From assembly GCA_012518325.1 (NCBI GenBank), contig JAAYSR010000114.1, positions 1-7,583 on the forward strand: a DNA stretch of 7,583 bases. The letters are read 5' to 3'. The stretch comes from Bacillota bacterium. GTDB lineage: Bacteria; Bacillota; Limnochordia; Darwinibacteriales; Darwinibacteriaceae. Below are positions 1 to 5,383 of the stretch, piece by piece. A model generated the notes under the pieces. It did not search any database. It was given only the letters and a program-made list of their open reading frames with translations, and was not told where the DNA came from. The position numbers were made by a program, and so were the translations under genes. Each line of letters opens with the position of its first letter. The stretch's first letter is position 1.

Positions 1-266
1 GGCGTGCCCAGGGCCAGCAGGGCGTTAGTTATCTTCTCCTCATTCTCCAAATAATCCTGGTGAACTCCGATCGCCATTTCATCATTTGTCACTTTCATTT
101 TATGGCCCGGCAGATGAAAGATGTATACATGGCTGTCCGGCCACCCGAAAATATCCCGGATCACGGCATGGAGCTGCGCAAAGCTTGCCTCGGCAGAGAT
201 CTGGGCACTGCGGGCAAACAAGGGTTCAGAGTTTTTAAGTTCCACTCTGACCTTATAAGTCTGCAT
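1..266 (-). CDS. pRiA4b ORF-3-like protein, partial (3' end outside window)
   Basis: Reading the minus strand from the ATG at 264-266 gives 88 codons that stay open to the left edge, so the C-terminus is missing. The N-terminus begins MQTYKVRVELKNSEPLFARS and continues with a segment containing QLHAVIRDIFGWPDSHVYIF (residues 31-50). The order of a beta-strand with a K-x-S-x-P-L-x-x-R element, then an L-H-x-x-I helix, then G-W-x-D-S-H-x-x-x-F is the signature of the plasmid pRiA4b ORF-3 family (also seen attached to some transposon passenger genes). No biochemical function is established for the family that I can name. A GGGAGGAAAAGG ribosome binding site lies directly upstream. The start lies inside the end of the preceding 99-residue gene (14-bp overlap), which suggests translational coupling. 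The family's usual aromatic after the proline (W/F-R) appears here as L-F-A-R. Family assignment is fairly firm; role is unknown. Confidence 0.8.
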   Translation of the reverse strand, partial: MQTYKVRVELKNSEPLFARSAQISAEASFAQLHAVIRDIFGWPDSHVYIFHLPGHKMKVTNDEMAIGVHQDYLENEEKITNALLALGT

Positions 267-552
267 CCTTTTCCTCCCGACGTAGTTCTTCAATATGCTC
301 ATGGGCTTCCTTCAGACCGGAGCCCGTCTTGGCCCTATACAGCTTGATTGCTTCAATCCGCTCCCCCTGCCTGACCAAGTCCTTCAGCTCTTCCTCGATC
401 TGCTCCAGGGCTTCTTCGTGAAGGCCAAGGTGCTTGCTGATCTGCTTCAGCTGCTGATTGGCTGCGTCCATGCGCTGGCTTAACTGGTTGAGCGTGACCA
501 ATATGGCGAGCACCGCACTGATGAACACAATTACGAAAACGATAGTTTCCAT
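253..552 (-). CDS. Small membrane-anchored protein with ribosomal L7/L12 C-terminal-like motif
   Basis: This 99-residue protein has three visible parts. Residues 3-21 are a single hydrophobic segment with almost no charged residue before it, so a membrane anchor or uncleaved signal. Residues 22-60 are a Q/L/E-rich amphipathic stretch likely to form a coiled coil. Residues about 61-90 (RQGERIEAIKLYRAKTGSGL then KEAHEHIEEL) match the helix-loop-helix core of the L7/L12 C-terminal domain, whose usual pattern is K-V-x-x-I-K-x-V-R-x-x-T-G-L-G-L-K-E-A-K-x-x-V-E. The flanking beta-strands of the ribosomal domain and the L10-binding N-terminus are absent, so it is not a true bL12. A strong AGGAGGG site lies 8-14 bp upstream of the ATG. 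The stop codon lies inside the next gene's start. The tail is highly charged. The gene is transcribed away from the exonuclease gene. No function can be assigned. Confidence 0.8.
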   Translation of the reverse strand: METIVFVIVFISAVLAILVTLNQLSQRMDAANQQLKQISKHLGLHEEALEQIEEELKDLVRQGERIEAIKLYRAKTGSGLKEAHEHIEELRREEKDADL

Positions 553-690
553 GGCGAGCCTCCCTCCTAATTTACCTGTTTGTTCTCCCTAATTTGCCAT
601 TTTCCTGCAAAAAAGTCGCGCCAGTTCTCAGGCAGGAAAGCGTTTCGCAAGTAGAGAAAGATGAACCCGAACTGAAGGAGGAGATAAGCA
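553..690. other. Divergent intergenic region
   Basis: This 138-bp spacer separates the minus-strand L7/L12-like gene from the plus-strand exonuclease gene, so it should hold promoters for both. I can see the two ribosome binding sites at its ends (AGGAGGG on the minus strand near 563-569 and AAGGAGGAGA on the plus strand at 675-684). I do not see a convincing pair of -35 and -10 boxes on either strand, nor a clear palindrome. Confidence 0.4.
675..684 (+). promoter_or_regulatory. Ribosome binding site fixing a TTG start
   Basis: AAGGAGGAGA is a near-perfect anti-Shine-Dalgarno match. From its AAGGAGG core the spacer to the TTG at 691 is 9 nt, an ideal distance. The family-conserved N-terminal sequence K-L-I-S-W-N-V-N-G starts immediately after that TTG, so the non-ATG start is well supported. 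Confidence 0.8.
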
Positions 691-1470
691 TTGAAGTTAA
701 TCTCATGGAATGTTAACGGTCTGAGGGCTGCTGTGAAAAAGGGCTTTCTGGACTTTTTTCGAGAAATTGATGCCGACTTTTTCTGCATCCAGGAAACCAA
801 AATGCAGGAAGGACAGCTTGAACTTGACCTGCCAGGCTATGAGCAGTTCTGGAACAGCGCCGTTAAAAAGGGATATTCCGGCACAGCCGTTTTTGCAAAA
901 CATAAGCCGCAGAATGCAATCTACGGACTGGGCATAGAAGAGCATGACCAGGAGGGGCGTGTCATCACCCTGGAATACGACTCTTTTTACCTGACCACCT
1001 GTTACACTCCCAACTCCCAGCGGGGACTGGCCAGGCTCGACTACAGAATGGGCTGGGATGATGCCTTCCGCGCCTTCTTAGGCGATCTGCGGGCCCACAA
1101 GCCCGTCATCGTCTGCGGCGACCTTAACGTTGCCCATCAGGAAATCGACCTGAAAAACCCGGATACAAACCGGAAAAACGCCGGTTTCACCGATGAAGAA
1201 CGCCATAAATTCACAGAGCTTTTGGACTCGGGCTTTATTGACACTTTCCGCCACTTCTATCCTGACAAGACAGATGCCTATACCTGGTGGTCCTATTTTT
1301 CCAACGCCAGAGAGCGGAACATCGGGTGGAGAATCGACTACTTCCTGGTGTCTGAAGAACTCAAAGAAAACCTGAAAGACGCCCTGATCCATGACCAAGT
1401 CTTCGGCAGCGATCACTGCCCCGTAGAACTCCAACTGGAGGGACAGGCCCTCACACAATTTGACGAATAA
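691..1470 (+). CDS. xth: Exodeoxyribonuclease III / class II AP endonuclease (ExoA/Xth family)
   Basis: A cytoplasmic Mg2+-dependent DNA repair nuclease that cleaves 5' of abasic sites and removes 3' blocking groups in base excision repair. The 259-residue length fits the bacterial ExoA/APE1-like branch. The active-site set of the endonuclease/exonuclease/phosphatase fold is complete: N7 in SWNVNG, E35 in IQETK, Y105 in TCYTPN, D144 and N146 in CGDLNVA, D216 in NIGWRIDYFL, and D241-H242 in GSDHCPV. The N-x-G-W-R-x-D-Y-F block is nearly that of human APE1, placing it in the ExoA/APE1 subgroup. Translation starts at TTG behind a strong ribosome binding site. The gene stands alone: the next gene downstream has its own promoter, starting 17 bp after this stop, and I see no hairpin terminator between them, so read-through into hcp is possible. 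The last ten residues (after VELQLE) are a short non-conserved tail. Confidence 0.96.
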   Translation: MKLISWNVNGLRAAVKKGFLDFFREIDADFFCIQETKMQEGQLELDLPGYEQFWNSAVKKGYSGTAVFAKHKPQNAIYGLGIEEHDQEGRVITLEYDSFYLTTCYTPNSQRGLARLDYRMGWDDAFRAFLGDLRAHKPVIVCGDLNVAHQEIDLKNPDTNRKNAGFTDEERHKFTELLDSGFIDTFRHFYPDKTDAYTWWSYFSNARERNIGWRIDYFLVSEELKENLKDALIHDQVFGSDHCPVELQLEGQALTQFDE

Positions 1471-1487
1471 CGTAATCGATGGGATCC

Positions 1488-1517
1488 TTGACAAAACCCC
1501 CTGCGTGGCGTTAAAAT
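1488..1517 (+). promoter_or_regulatory. Sigma-A-type promoter of hcp
   Basis: A perfect -35 hexamer TTGACA (1488-1493) is followed after 18 bp by TAAAAT (1512-1517), a five-of-six match to the -10 consensus; shifting one base gives TTAAAA with a 17-bp spacer. Transcription would start near 1524, leaving about 57 nt of leader before the hcp start. It lies between the exonuclease stop and hcp, on the hcp strand. Seen in sequence; start site is inferred. Confidence 0.75.
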
Positions 1518-1531
1518 ACTGAAGGGAATTA

Positions 1532-1548
1532 ATAAGTGACTCACTTAT
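1532..1548. promoter_or_regulatory. Perfect 17-bp palindrome, putative operator of hcp
   Basis: ATAAGTGA-C-TCACTTAT is a perfect inverted repeat with 8-bp arms around a single central base (1540). Its centre is about +16 relative to the predicted transcription start, the usual place for a repressor that blocks RNA polymerase escape. The 1-nt loop is too tight for a good RNA hairpin and no T-run follows, so a DNA site for a dimeric regulator is more likely than a terminator. The arms do not fit the CRP/FNR layout (half-sites separated by about 4-6 bp), nor the long A/T-rich NsrR site. TetR- or MarR-type regulators use compact palindromes of this kind. The regulator is not in the window. Confidence 0.6.
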
Positions 1549-1565
1549 ATTTATTCTAAGAACGC

Positions 1566-1572
1566 AGGAGGT
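1566..1572 (+). promoter_or_regulatory. Ribosome binding site deciding the hcp start
   Basis: AGGAGGT lies 9-10 nt before the TTG at 1582 but 15-16 nt before the in-frame ATG at 1588. The spacing favours TTG as the start. The ATG would give an N-terminus MFCFQC, which resembles other Hcp proteins that begin close to the first cysteine, so the choice is not final. Confidence 0.6.
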
Positions 1573-1581
1573 CGATTTGAG

Positions 1582-3216
1582 TTGAATATGTTTTGTTTCC
1601 AGTGCCAGGAAGCATCCAAGGGAGTTGGCTGCACCATAAAAGGCGTGTGCGGAAAGGATGCGGTCACATCCAACCTGCAGGATCTTTTGATCTACACAGC
1701 CAAGGGCATTGCCAACATCGTGGTGCAGAATAACCTGAACGCAGCTGAGCTTGGTGATGTGAACCATGAAATCTTAACCAGTCTTTTTGCCACCATCACC
1801 AACGCTAACTTCGATGAAGATTCCATTGAAGGCCAGATTAGGAAAATGCTCAAAATCAGGGATGAACTCCGGGAAGCTGCAGGGGACGCTTCGGCCCTGC
1901 ATGATGCAGCTGCTTTCCAGGTGACAGACCGGGAGGACATGCTTGGCAAAGCTGCGGCAGTAGGCATTCTTTCCACAGCCGATGAAGACGTGCGGTCCTT
2001 AAGGGAACTGATCACCTACGGGCTGAAAGGCATGGCAGCCTACGCCCACCATGCCCTGAATCTAGGCCAGGAAGATGCAGAGATCTATGCCTTTATTTAT
2101 AAGGCGCTGGACGCTACCCTCAATGATGGGCTGAGCATCGATGAGCTGGTGAGCCTGACCCTGGAGACAGGCAAGTACGGCGTGGATGTCATGGCTCTTC
2201 TGGACGGAGCCCACACCTCCCGTTTCGGCAATCCAGGCATGACCGAAGTCAACATTGGCGTTAGGAATAATCCCGCTATTTTAATTTCCGGCCATGACCT
2301 GACGGATCTAGAGCAGCTGCTCGAGCAAACGGAAGGTACCGGCGTAGATGTGTACACCCACAGTGAAATGCTGCCCGCCCACTACTACCCTGCCTTTAAG
2401 AAGTATGAACACTTTGTGGGGAACTACGGCAACGCCTGGTGGAAGCAGGTTACAGAATTCGAATCCTTTAACGGTCCGATCCTGTTCACAACGAACTGTA
2501 TCGTACCTCCCAAAAAAGAAGAAATCCGCCAACGCATTTTCACAACCGGGGCAACCGGCTATCCAGGCTGCACCCACATCGAAGCAGACGAGGACGGGAA
2601 AAAGGACTTCTCGGCCATTATCGAAATGGCAAAGTCCTGCCCTCCCCCCGTCGAAATCGAAAGCGGAACAATTGTAGGCGGCTTCGCGCATCACCAAGTC
2701 TTTGCCCTGGCGGACAAAATTGTGGAGGCAGTGCAGTCCGGCTCCATCAAAAAGTTCTTTGTGATGGCCGGCTGCGACGGCAGGATGCAGGCAAGGGAGT
2801 ACTACACTGACTTTGCCCAGGCGCTGCCTGAAGACAATGTTATTTTGACTGCGGGCTGTGCCAAGTACCGCTACAACAAACTGAACCTCGGCGATATCAA
2901 CGGTATTCCCAGAGTGCTGGACGCAGGACAGTGCAACGACTCCTACTCGCTGGCCATGATCGCCCTCAAGCTTAAGGAAATCTTCGGGCTGGAGGACATC
3001 AATGAACTGCCCATCGTCTACAACATTGCCTGGTACGAGCAAAAGGCCGTCATCGTTCTGTTGGCCCTGCTGTACCTTGGGGTTAAGAACATTCACCTCG
3101 GGCCTACCCTTCCGGCTTTTTTGTCGCCCAATGTGGCCAAGGTCCTGGTGGAAAACTTCAGACTGGCGACCATCGACACAGTCGAAAACGATATCGAGCT
3201 CTTCCTTGGAGCGTAA
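1582..3216 (+). CDS. hcp: Hybrid cluster protein (hydroxylamine/NO reductase), class I
   Basis: A cytoplasmic iron-sulfur protein, first described as prismane protein, with hydroxylamine reductase activity in vitro and a reported high-affinity NO reductase role that links it to nitrosative stress. All metal ligands are visible in the 544 residues. The N-terminal cluster ligands are C5, C8, C17 and C23, spaced C-x2-C-x8-C-x5-C, which is the class I pattern of strict anaerobes carrying a [4Fe-4S] cluster. The hybrid 4Fe-2S-2O cluster ligands are H238 (SGHDL), E262 (HSEML), C306 (TTNC), C398 (AGCDGR, the expected persulfide), C426 (AGCAKYR), C451 (GQCNDS), E486 and K488 (WYEQK). The length, close to the ~550 residues of Desulfovibrio Hcp, shows the full helical domain, ruling out class III. 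No hcr reductase gene is adjacent, as is normal for class I. It has its own promoter and palindromic operator and ends at a strong terminator. Start chosen at TTG on ribosome-site spacing; ATG at 1588 is the alternative. Confidence 0.97.
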   Translation: MNMFCFQCQEASKGVGCTIKGVCGKDAVTSNLQDLLIYTAKGIANIVVQNNLNAAELGDVNHEILTSLFATITNANFDEDSIEGQIRKMLKIRDELREAAGDASALHDAAAFQVTDREDMLGKAAAVGILSTADEDVRSLRELITYGLKGMAAYAHHALNLGQEDAEIYAFIYKALDATLNDGLSIDELVSLTLETGKYGVDVMALLDGAHTSRFGNPGMTEVNIGVRNNPAILISGHDLTDLEQLLEQTEGTGVDVYTHSEMLPAHYYPAFKKYEHFVGNYGNAWWKQVTEFESFNGPILFTTNCIVPPKKEEIRQRIFTTGATGYPGCTHIEADEDGKKDFSAIIEMAKSCPPPVEIESGTIVGGFAHHQVFALADKIVEAVQSGSIKKFFVMAGCDGRMQAREYYTDFAQALPEDNVILTAGCAKYRYNKLNLGDINGIPRVLDAGQCNDSYSLAMIALKLKEIFGLEDINELPIVYNIAWYEQKAVIVLLALLYLGVKNIHLGPTLPAFLSPNVAKVLVENFRLATIDTVENDIELFLGA

Positions 3217-3225
3217 GTATGCAAA

Positions 3226-3257
3226 TACCCGCACAGAATCTGTGCGGGTAACTTTTT
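3226..3257 (+). terminator. Rho-independent terminator of hcp, shared with the converging HD gene
   Basis: TACCCGCACAGA-A-TCTGTGCGGGTA (3226-3250) is a perfect inverted repeat that folds into a 10-bp GC-rich stem (TACCCGCACA/TGTGCGGGTA) with a GAATC loop. It is followed by AC and then TTTTT at 3253-3257. It begins 10 bp after the hcp stop. In the other direction the same stem is followed by only a short broken T-run (TATTTG), so termination of the minus-strand HD gene here would be weaker. The plus-strand T-run overlaps the HD stop codon at 3256-3258. Confidence 0.92.
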
Positions 3258-3852
3258 ATGCGCTGCTGCTTTGAGAAAGATAGATTGCTTCCAATTTGGC
3301 AAAGACCTCTCTGAGGAGCTTCACCTGGCGGGCAATAGGGTGGTTCTCGTCCTCCATCTGCTTTGGAAAGTTTCGTGCCGTCAGTTCCAAAATCTCGTCA
3401 TTCTCAGCACGGTACTTGGCAAAAATGCCGGCCGCCCGCTCCGTAAATCCCTGCTCCTTTTCTACCCAATTCAGCAGGTCCTTCAGGTTGGCAATCCGAT
3501 CAGCGAGCTTGATAATGGCCCCGTCCTCCAGGGCAAAGAGGTTTTTCAGATAGCCGTTTTCCTCTCCCTCTTTCCGGGTAATCAGATCCAAGAGCTGAGT
3601 TTCCTTGGGTCCCAGCCCCACCATGGACTGCACCCGCTCCAAAGTATAGCCTTCCTGGGCATAGTCTTCCACAACATCATGGAGTATCGCTACGTTGAGC
3701 AGCCTGATGATCCTGATATTGTCCTTCTGCAGATGCAGGAAACAGTAGCTGACTACATCCAGGGGATGCTCCACACTGAACTTATCCAAACCCTCCCTGC
3801 GCGTTGTGCCATAGAGTTTCTCCACTAGTTCCATGGCGGTCGTTTGACTCAC
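3256..3852 (-). CDS. Stand-alone RelA/SpoT-type HD phosphohydrolase (probable small alarmone hydrolase)
   Basis: The protein is almost entirely an HD domain of the (p)ppGpp 3'-pyrophosphohydrolase type, metal-dependent and expected in the cytoplasm. Numbered from the chosen GTG start, the motifs are H29 (HPLDVV), H58-D59 with E62-D63 (AILHDVVEDY), then a T-L-E-R-V segment and L-I-T-R-K-E, and D118, R119 and N122 in IIKLADRIANLKDL. This order (H, HD, ED, D-x3-N) matches SpoT and Mesh1-like hydrolases. There is no synthetase, TGS or ACT domain, so at 198 residues it is a single-domain enzyme. The frame extends to a GTG at 3900, but GTG at 3852 has GAAGGGAGA about 10 nt upstream and is preferred; ATG at 3834 is a third option. 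It converges on hcp and lies 128 bp downstream of the symporter stop, so is probably its own unit. Substrate is inferred; other nucleotides are possible. Confidence 0.82.
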   Translation of the reverse strand: MSQTTAMELVEKLYGTTRREGLDKFSVEHPLDVVSYCFLHLQKDNIRIIRLLNVAILHDVVEDYAQEGYTLERVQSMVGLGPKETQLLDLITRKEGEENGYLKNLFALEDGAIIKLADRIANLKDLLNWVEKEQGFTERAAGIFAKYRAENDEILELTARNFPKQMEDENHPIARQVKLLREVFAKLEAIYLSQSSSA

Positions 3853-3861
3853 TCGTTCTGA

Positions 3862-3870
3862 TCTCCCTTC
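3862..3870 (-). promoter_or_regulatory. Ribosome binding site deciding the HD hydrolase start
   Basis: On the minus strand GAAGGGAGA sits about 10 nt before the GTG at 3852. The more upstream in-frame GTG at 3900 would place this site inside the coding region, and the 16 extra residues it would add (including two adjacent cysteines) look unlike an HD-domain N-terminus. Confidence 0.6.
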
Positions 3871-3938
3871 ACAGCAATATATCGACGGTTCTGATTGCAC
3901 ACTTCGTGATCAGGCTGTGAGTCCCTTCTGCTAAAATC

Positions 3939-3958
3939 AAACTTTTCTTAAAAAGTTT
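3939..3958 (-). terminator. A/T-rich inverted repeat after the symporter gene, possible weak terminator
   Basis: AAACTTTT-4 nt-AAAAGTTT is a perfect 8-bp inverted repeat with a four-base loop, 22 bp past the symporter stop. On the minus strand it is followed by GATTTTAG, a short T-run. The stem has only one G-C pair per arm, so it is weak as a terminator. It could instead be an operator or part of the upstream region of the HD gene. Confidence 0.35.
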
Positions 3959-3980
3959 CCCAAACGGGCGGCAGCACCAG

Positions 3981-5354
3981 CTAATCCAGCTTGAGATCAC
4001 CCCGGGCCTGCAACTCTTTGAGGATCTGCTTAAAGAAGGCATGGTCGATTTTGTACTTATAACGGTAAACAAGGTAGCCGGCGAGGATGAAGATCAGGGG
4101 CAGAATCATCATGGCAAACTTCATAATCCACAGGCCCTGGGCAGTAACATCCGCGGGTGTGGCTGCATCGTTGATGCCTGAGATAATCACGGTTGCCCCT
4201 ACAATACCGCTGGCGATGGCCCCGCCGATCTTGTTAATAAAGGGCTGGAGGCTGAAAGTAACGCTCTCATTGCGCTTGCCGAGCTTCCACTGGCCGTATT
4301 CCACTGTGTCCGCCAGAAACATCAGCATCAAAATCTGAATAAAGGCCTGCCCAAGGAACATCAGAATACCTGCAGCGCCGATAAAGATCATGTTCATGGG
4401 GGAGAAGAAGAAGATCAGGTATCCGGCCACCACCAGGGCGGTAGCTGCCGTGTACAGGCTGTGGCGGCTGAATCGTTTGCTGAAAAGGGGAAAGACTGCC
4501 AGCGCACCAATTTGGGAAATGCCGAGGATTACCGCAAAAATGGAATACATCCCCTCATCGCCGTAGGCGTACTTGAAAAAGTACAGCCCGAAGCTTGTGG
4601 TTGTCACATAGCCGATCATAAACAGCGACATGGAAATCGCGGTATAAAGGAGCTGGTCATTGTCTACAATTGCCCGCAGCATGCCCCGGAGGGTTGTGAC
4701 TTCTTCCTGCTTGAAGGCCTCCCGCTGCTCCCTTACTCCCAGGAGGGTGATTGCCTGGCCGAGCCACATGATGCCGACGATAATCACAGTAAACACTGTG
4801 TAAGCGTTGACCATGCTCCCCAGCCTGCTGCCGAGCATCGCAGTAAAGGGAACAATGCCTGCCACCACTGTAAAGAGGCCCACATTGGCGCAGATTTTGG
4901 CAAAGGATCCAATCTTCTCCCGCTCCTTTTGATCCATGCTCAACGCAGGCAGCATGGACCAATAGGGAATGTCATTAATGGTATAGGTTACGCCCCAGAG
5001 AACGTACAGTATGCCGAAGACTGCGATGAAAGCAGGGCCGGTCAGGCCGAAATCAGTGAAGAGCAAAACGGTGATGATGCCGGAAGCAAAGGCGCCGAAG
5101 GCGATCCAGGGCTTGAACTTGCCGTACTTTGTCTTGGTGTTGTCGACAATCACGCCCATAACCGGGTCATTTAACGCATCAAAGATCCTGGCCAGCAGAA
5201 TAATGCCGTTGATCCACCACAGAACGGCGCTGGAAACACCCAGGATATCTGTGAGGAAAAAGATCAGATACATCGTCACCATGGCGTAAACCATGTCCCG
5301 TCCCACTGTTCCTAGACCAAAGGCATAAATGTTGCGGTTCGTCCCTGTTTTCAT
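3981..5354 (-). CDS. GPH-family sugar:cation symporter (MelB-like)
   Basis: A 457-residue inner-membrane carrier of the glycoside-pentoside-hexuronide:cation symporter family (major facilitator fold, about 12 hydrophobic segments). The family landmarks align with E. coli MelB. The GRD at 18-20 supplies D20 (MelB D19). FDALNDPVMG supplies D59 and D63 (MelB D55 and D59, the cation site), followed by the loop KYGKFKPWI. NDIPYWSMLP supplies D128 (MelB D124). YGQWKLGKRNESVTFS leads to K375 (MelB K377). With all these acidic residues kept, Na+ or H+ coupled transport is expected. The MelB sugar-binding arginine R149 seems to be replaced by lysine (K153), though that alignment is less sure. The ATG at 5354 follows AAGGAGGA by 6 nt. 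It begins 29 bp after the stop of the GH13 glucosidase, so the two are almost surely one operon and the substrate is probably an alpha-glucoside. The C-terminal about 25 residues are a charged cytoplasmic tail. Confidence 0.93.
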   Translation of the reverse strand: MKTGTNRNIYAFGLGTVGRDMVYAMVTMYLIFFLTDILGVSSAVLWWINGIILLARIFDALNDPVMGVIVDNTKTKYGKFKPWIAFGAFASGIITVLLFTDFGLTGPAFIAVFGILYVLWGVTYTINDIPYWSMLPALSMDQKEREKIGSFAKICANVGLFTVVAGIVPFTAMLGSRLGSMVNAYTVFTVIIVGIMWLGQAITLLGVREQREAFKQEEVTTLRGMLRAIVDNDQLLYTAISMSLFMIGYVTTTSFGLYFFKYAYGDEGMYSIFAVILGISQIGALAVFPLFSKRFSRHSLYTAATALVVAGYLIFFFSPMNMIFIGAAGILMFLGQAFIQILMLMFLADTVEYGQWKLGKRNESVTFSLQPFINKIGGAIASGIVGATVIISGINDAATPADVTAQGLWIMKFAMMILPLIFILAGYLVYRYKYKIDHAFFKQILKELQARGDLKLD

Positions 5355-5383
5355 TTGATTTCCTCCTTGTCTCCCCTGCTAAC

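Noticed and set aside
567..800. Minus-strand reading frame of 77 codons across the intergenic region and exonuclease start
   Set aside because: Half of it is antisense to the conserved exonuclease N-terminus, and there is no ribosome binding site at its start or at the internal TTG. The intergenic part has a protein-like composition (two tryptophans, mixed charges) but is too short to support a gene.
1532..1548. CRP/FNR-type (HcpR-like) binding site upstream of hcp
   Set aside because: The half-sites GTGA and TCAC are separated by one base, whereas CRP/FNR sites have a 4-6 bp gap, so I recorded it only as a palindrome for an unknown regulator.
1078..1767. Minus-strand reading frame of 229 codons
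   Set aside because: It is antisense to the exonuclease and hcp genes, passes through the hcp promoter region, and its product has no recognisable domain.
2308..3234. Minus-strand reading frame of 308 codons
   Set aside because: It is the antisense shadow of hcp, whose frame is fixed by all eight hybrid-cluster ligands, and it crosses the hcp terminator.
3271..3828. Plus-strand reading frame of 185 codons
   Set aside because: It is antisense to the HD hydrolase, which carries intact catalytic motifs; no ribosome binding site precedes it.
3871..3904. Promoter for the HD gene using TATATT near 3876-3881 on the minus strand
   Set aside because: The matching -35 position reads AAGTGT, which is not convincing, and the start would fall almost on the ribosome binding site.
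4461..5174. Plus-strand reading frame of 237 codons rich in H, C and E
   Set aside because: It is antisense to the MelB-like symporter; the composition is what the reverse of membrane-protein codons gives.
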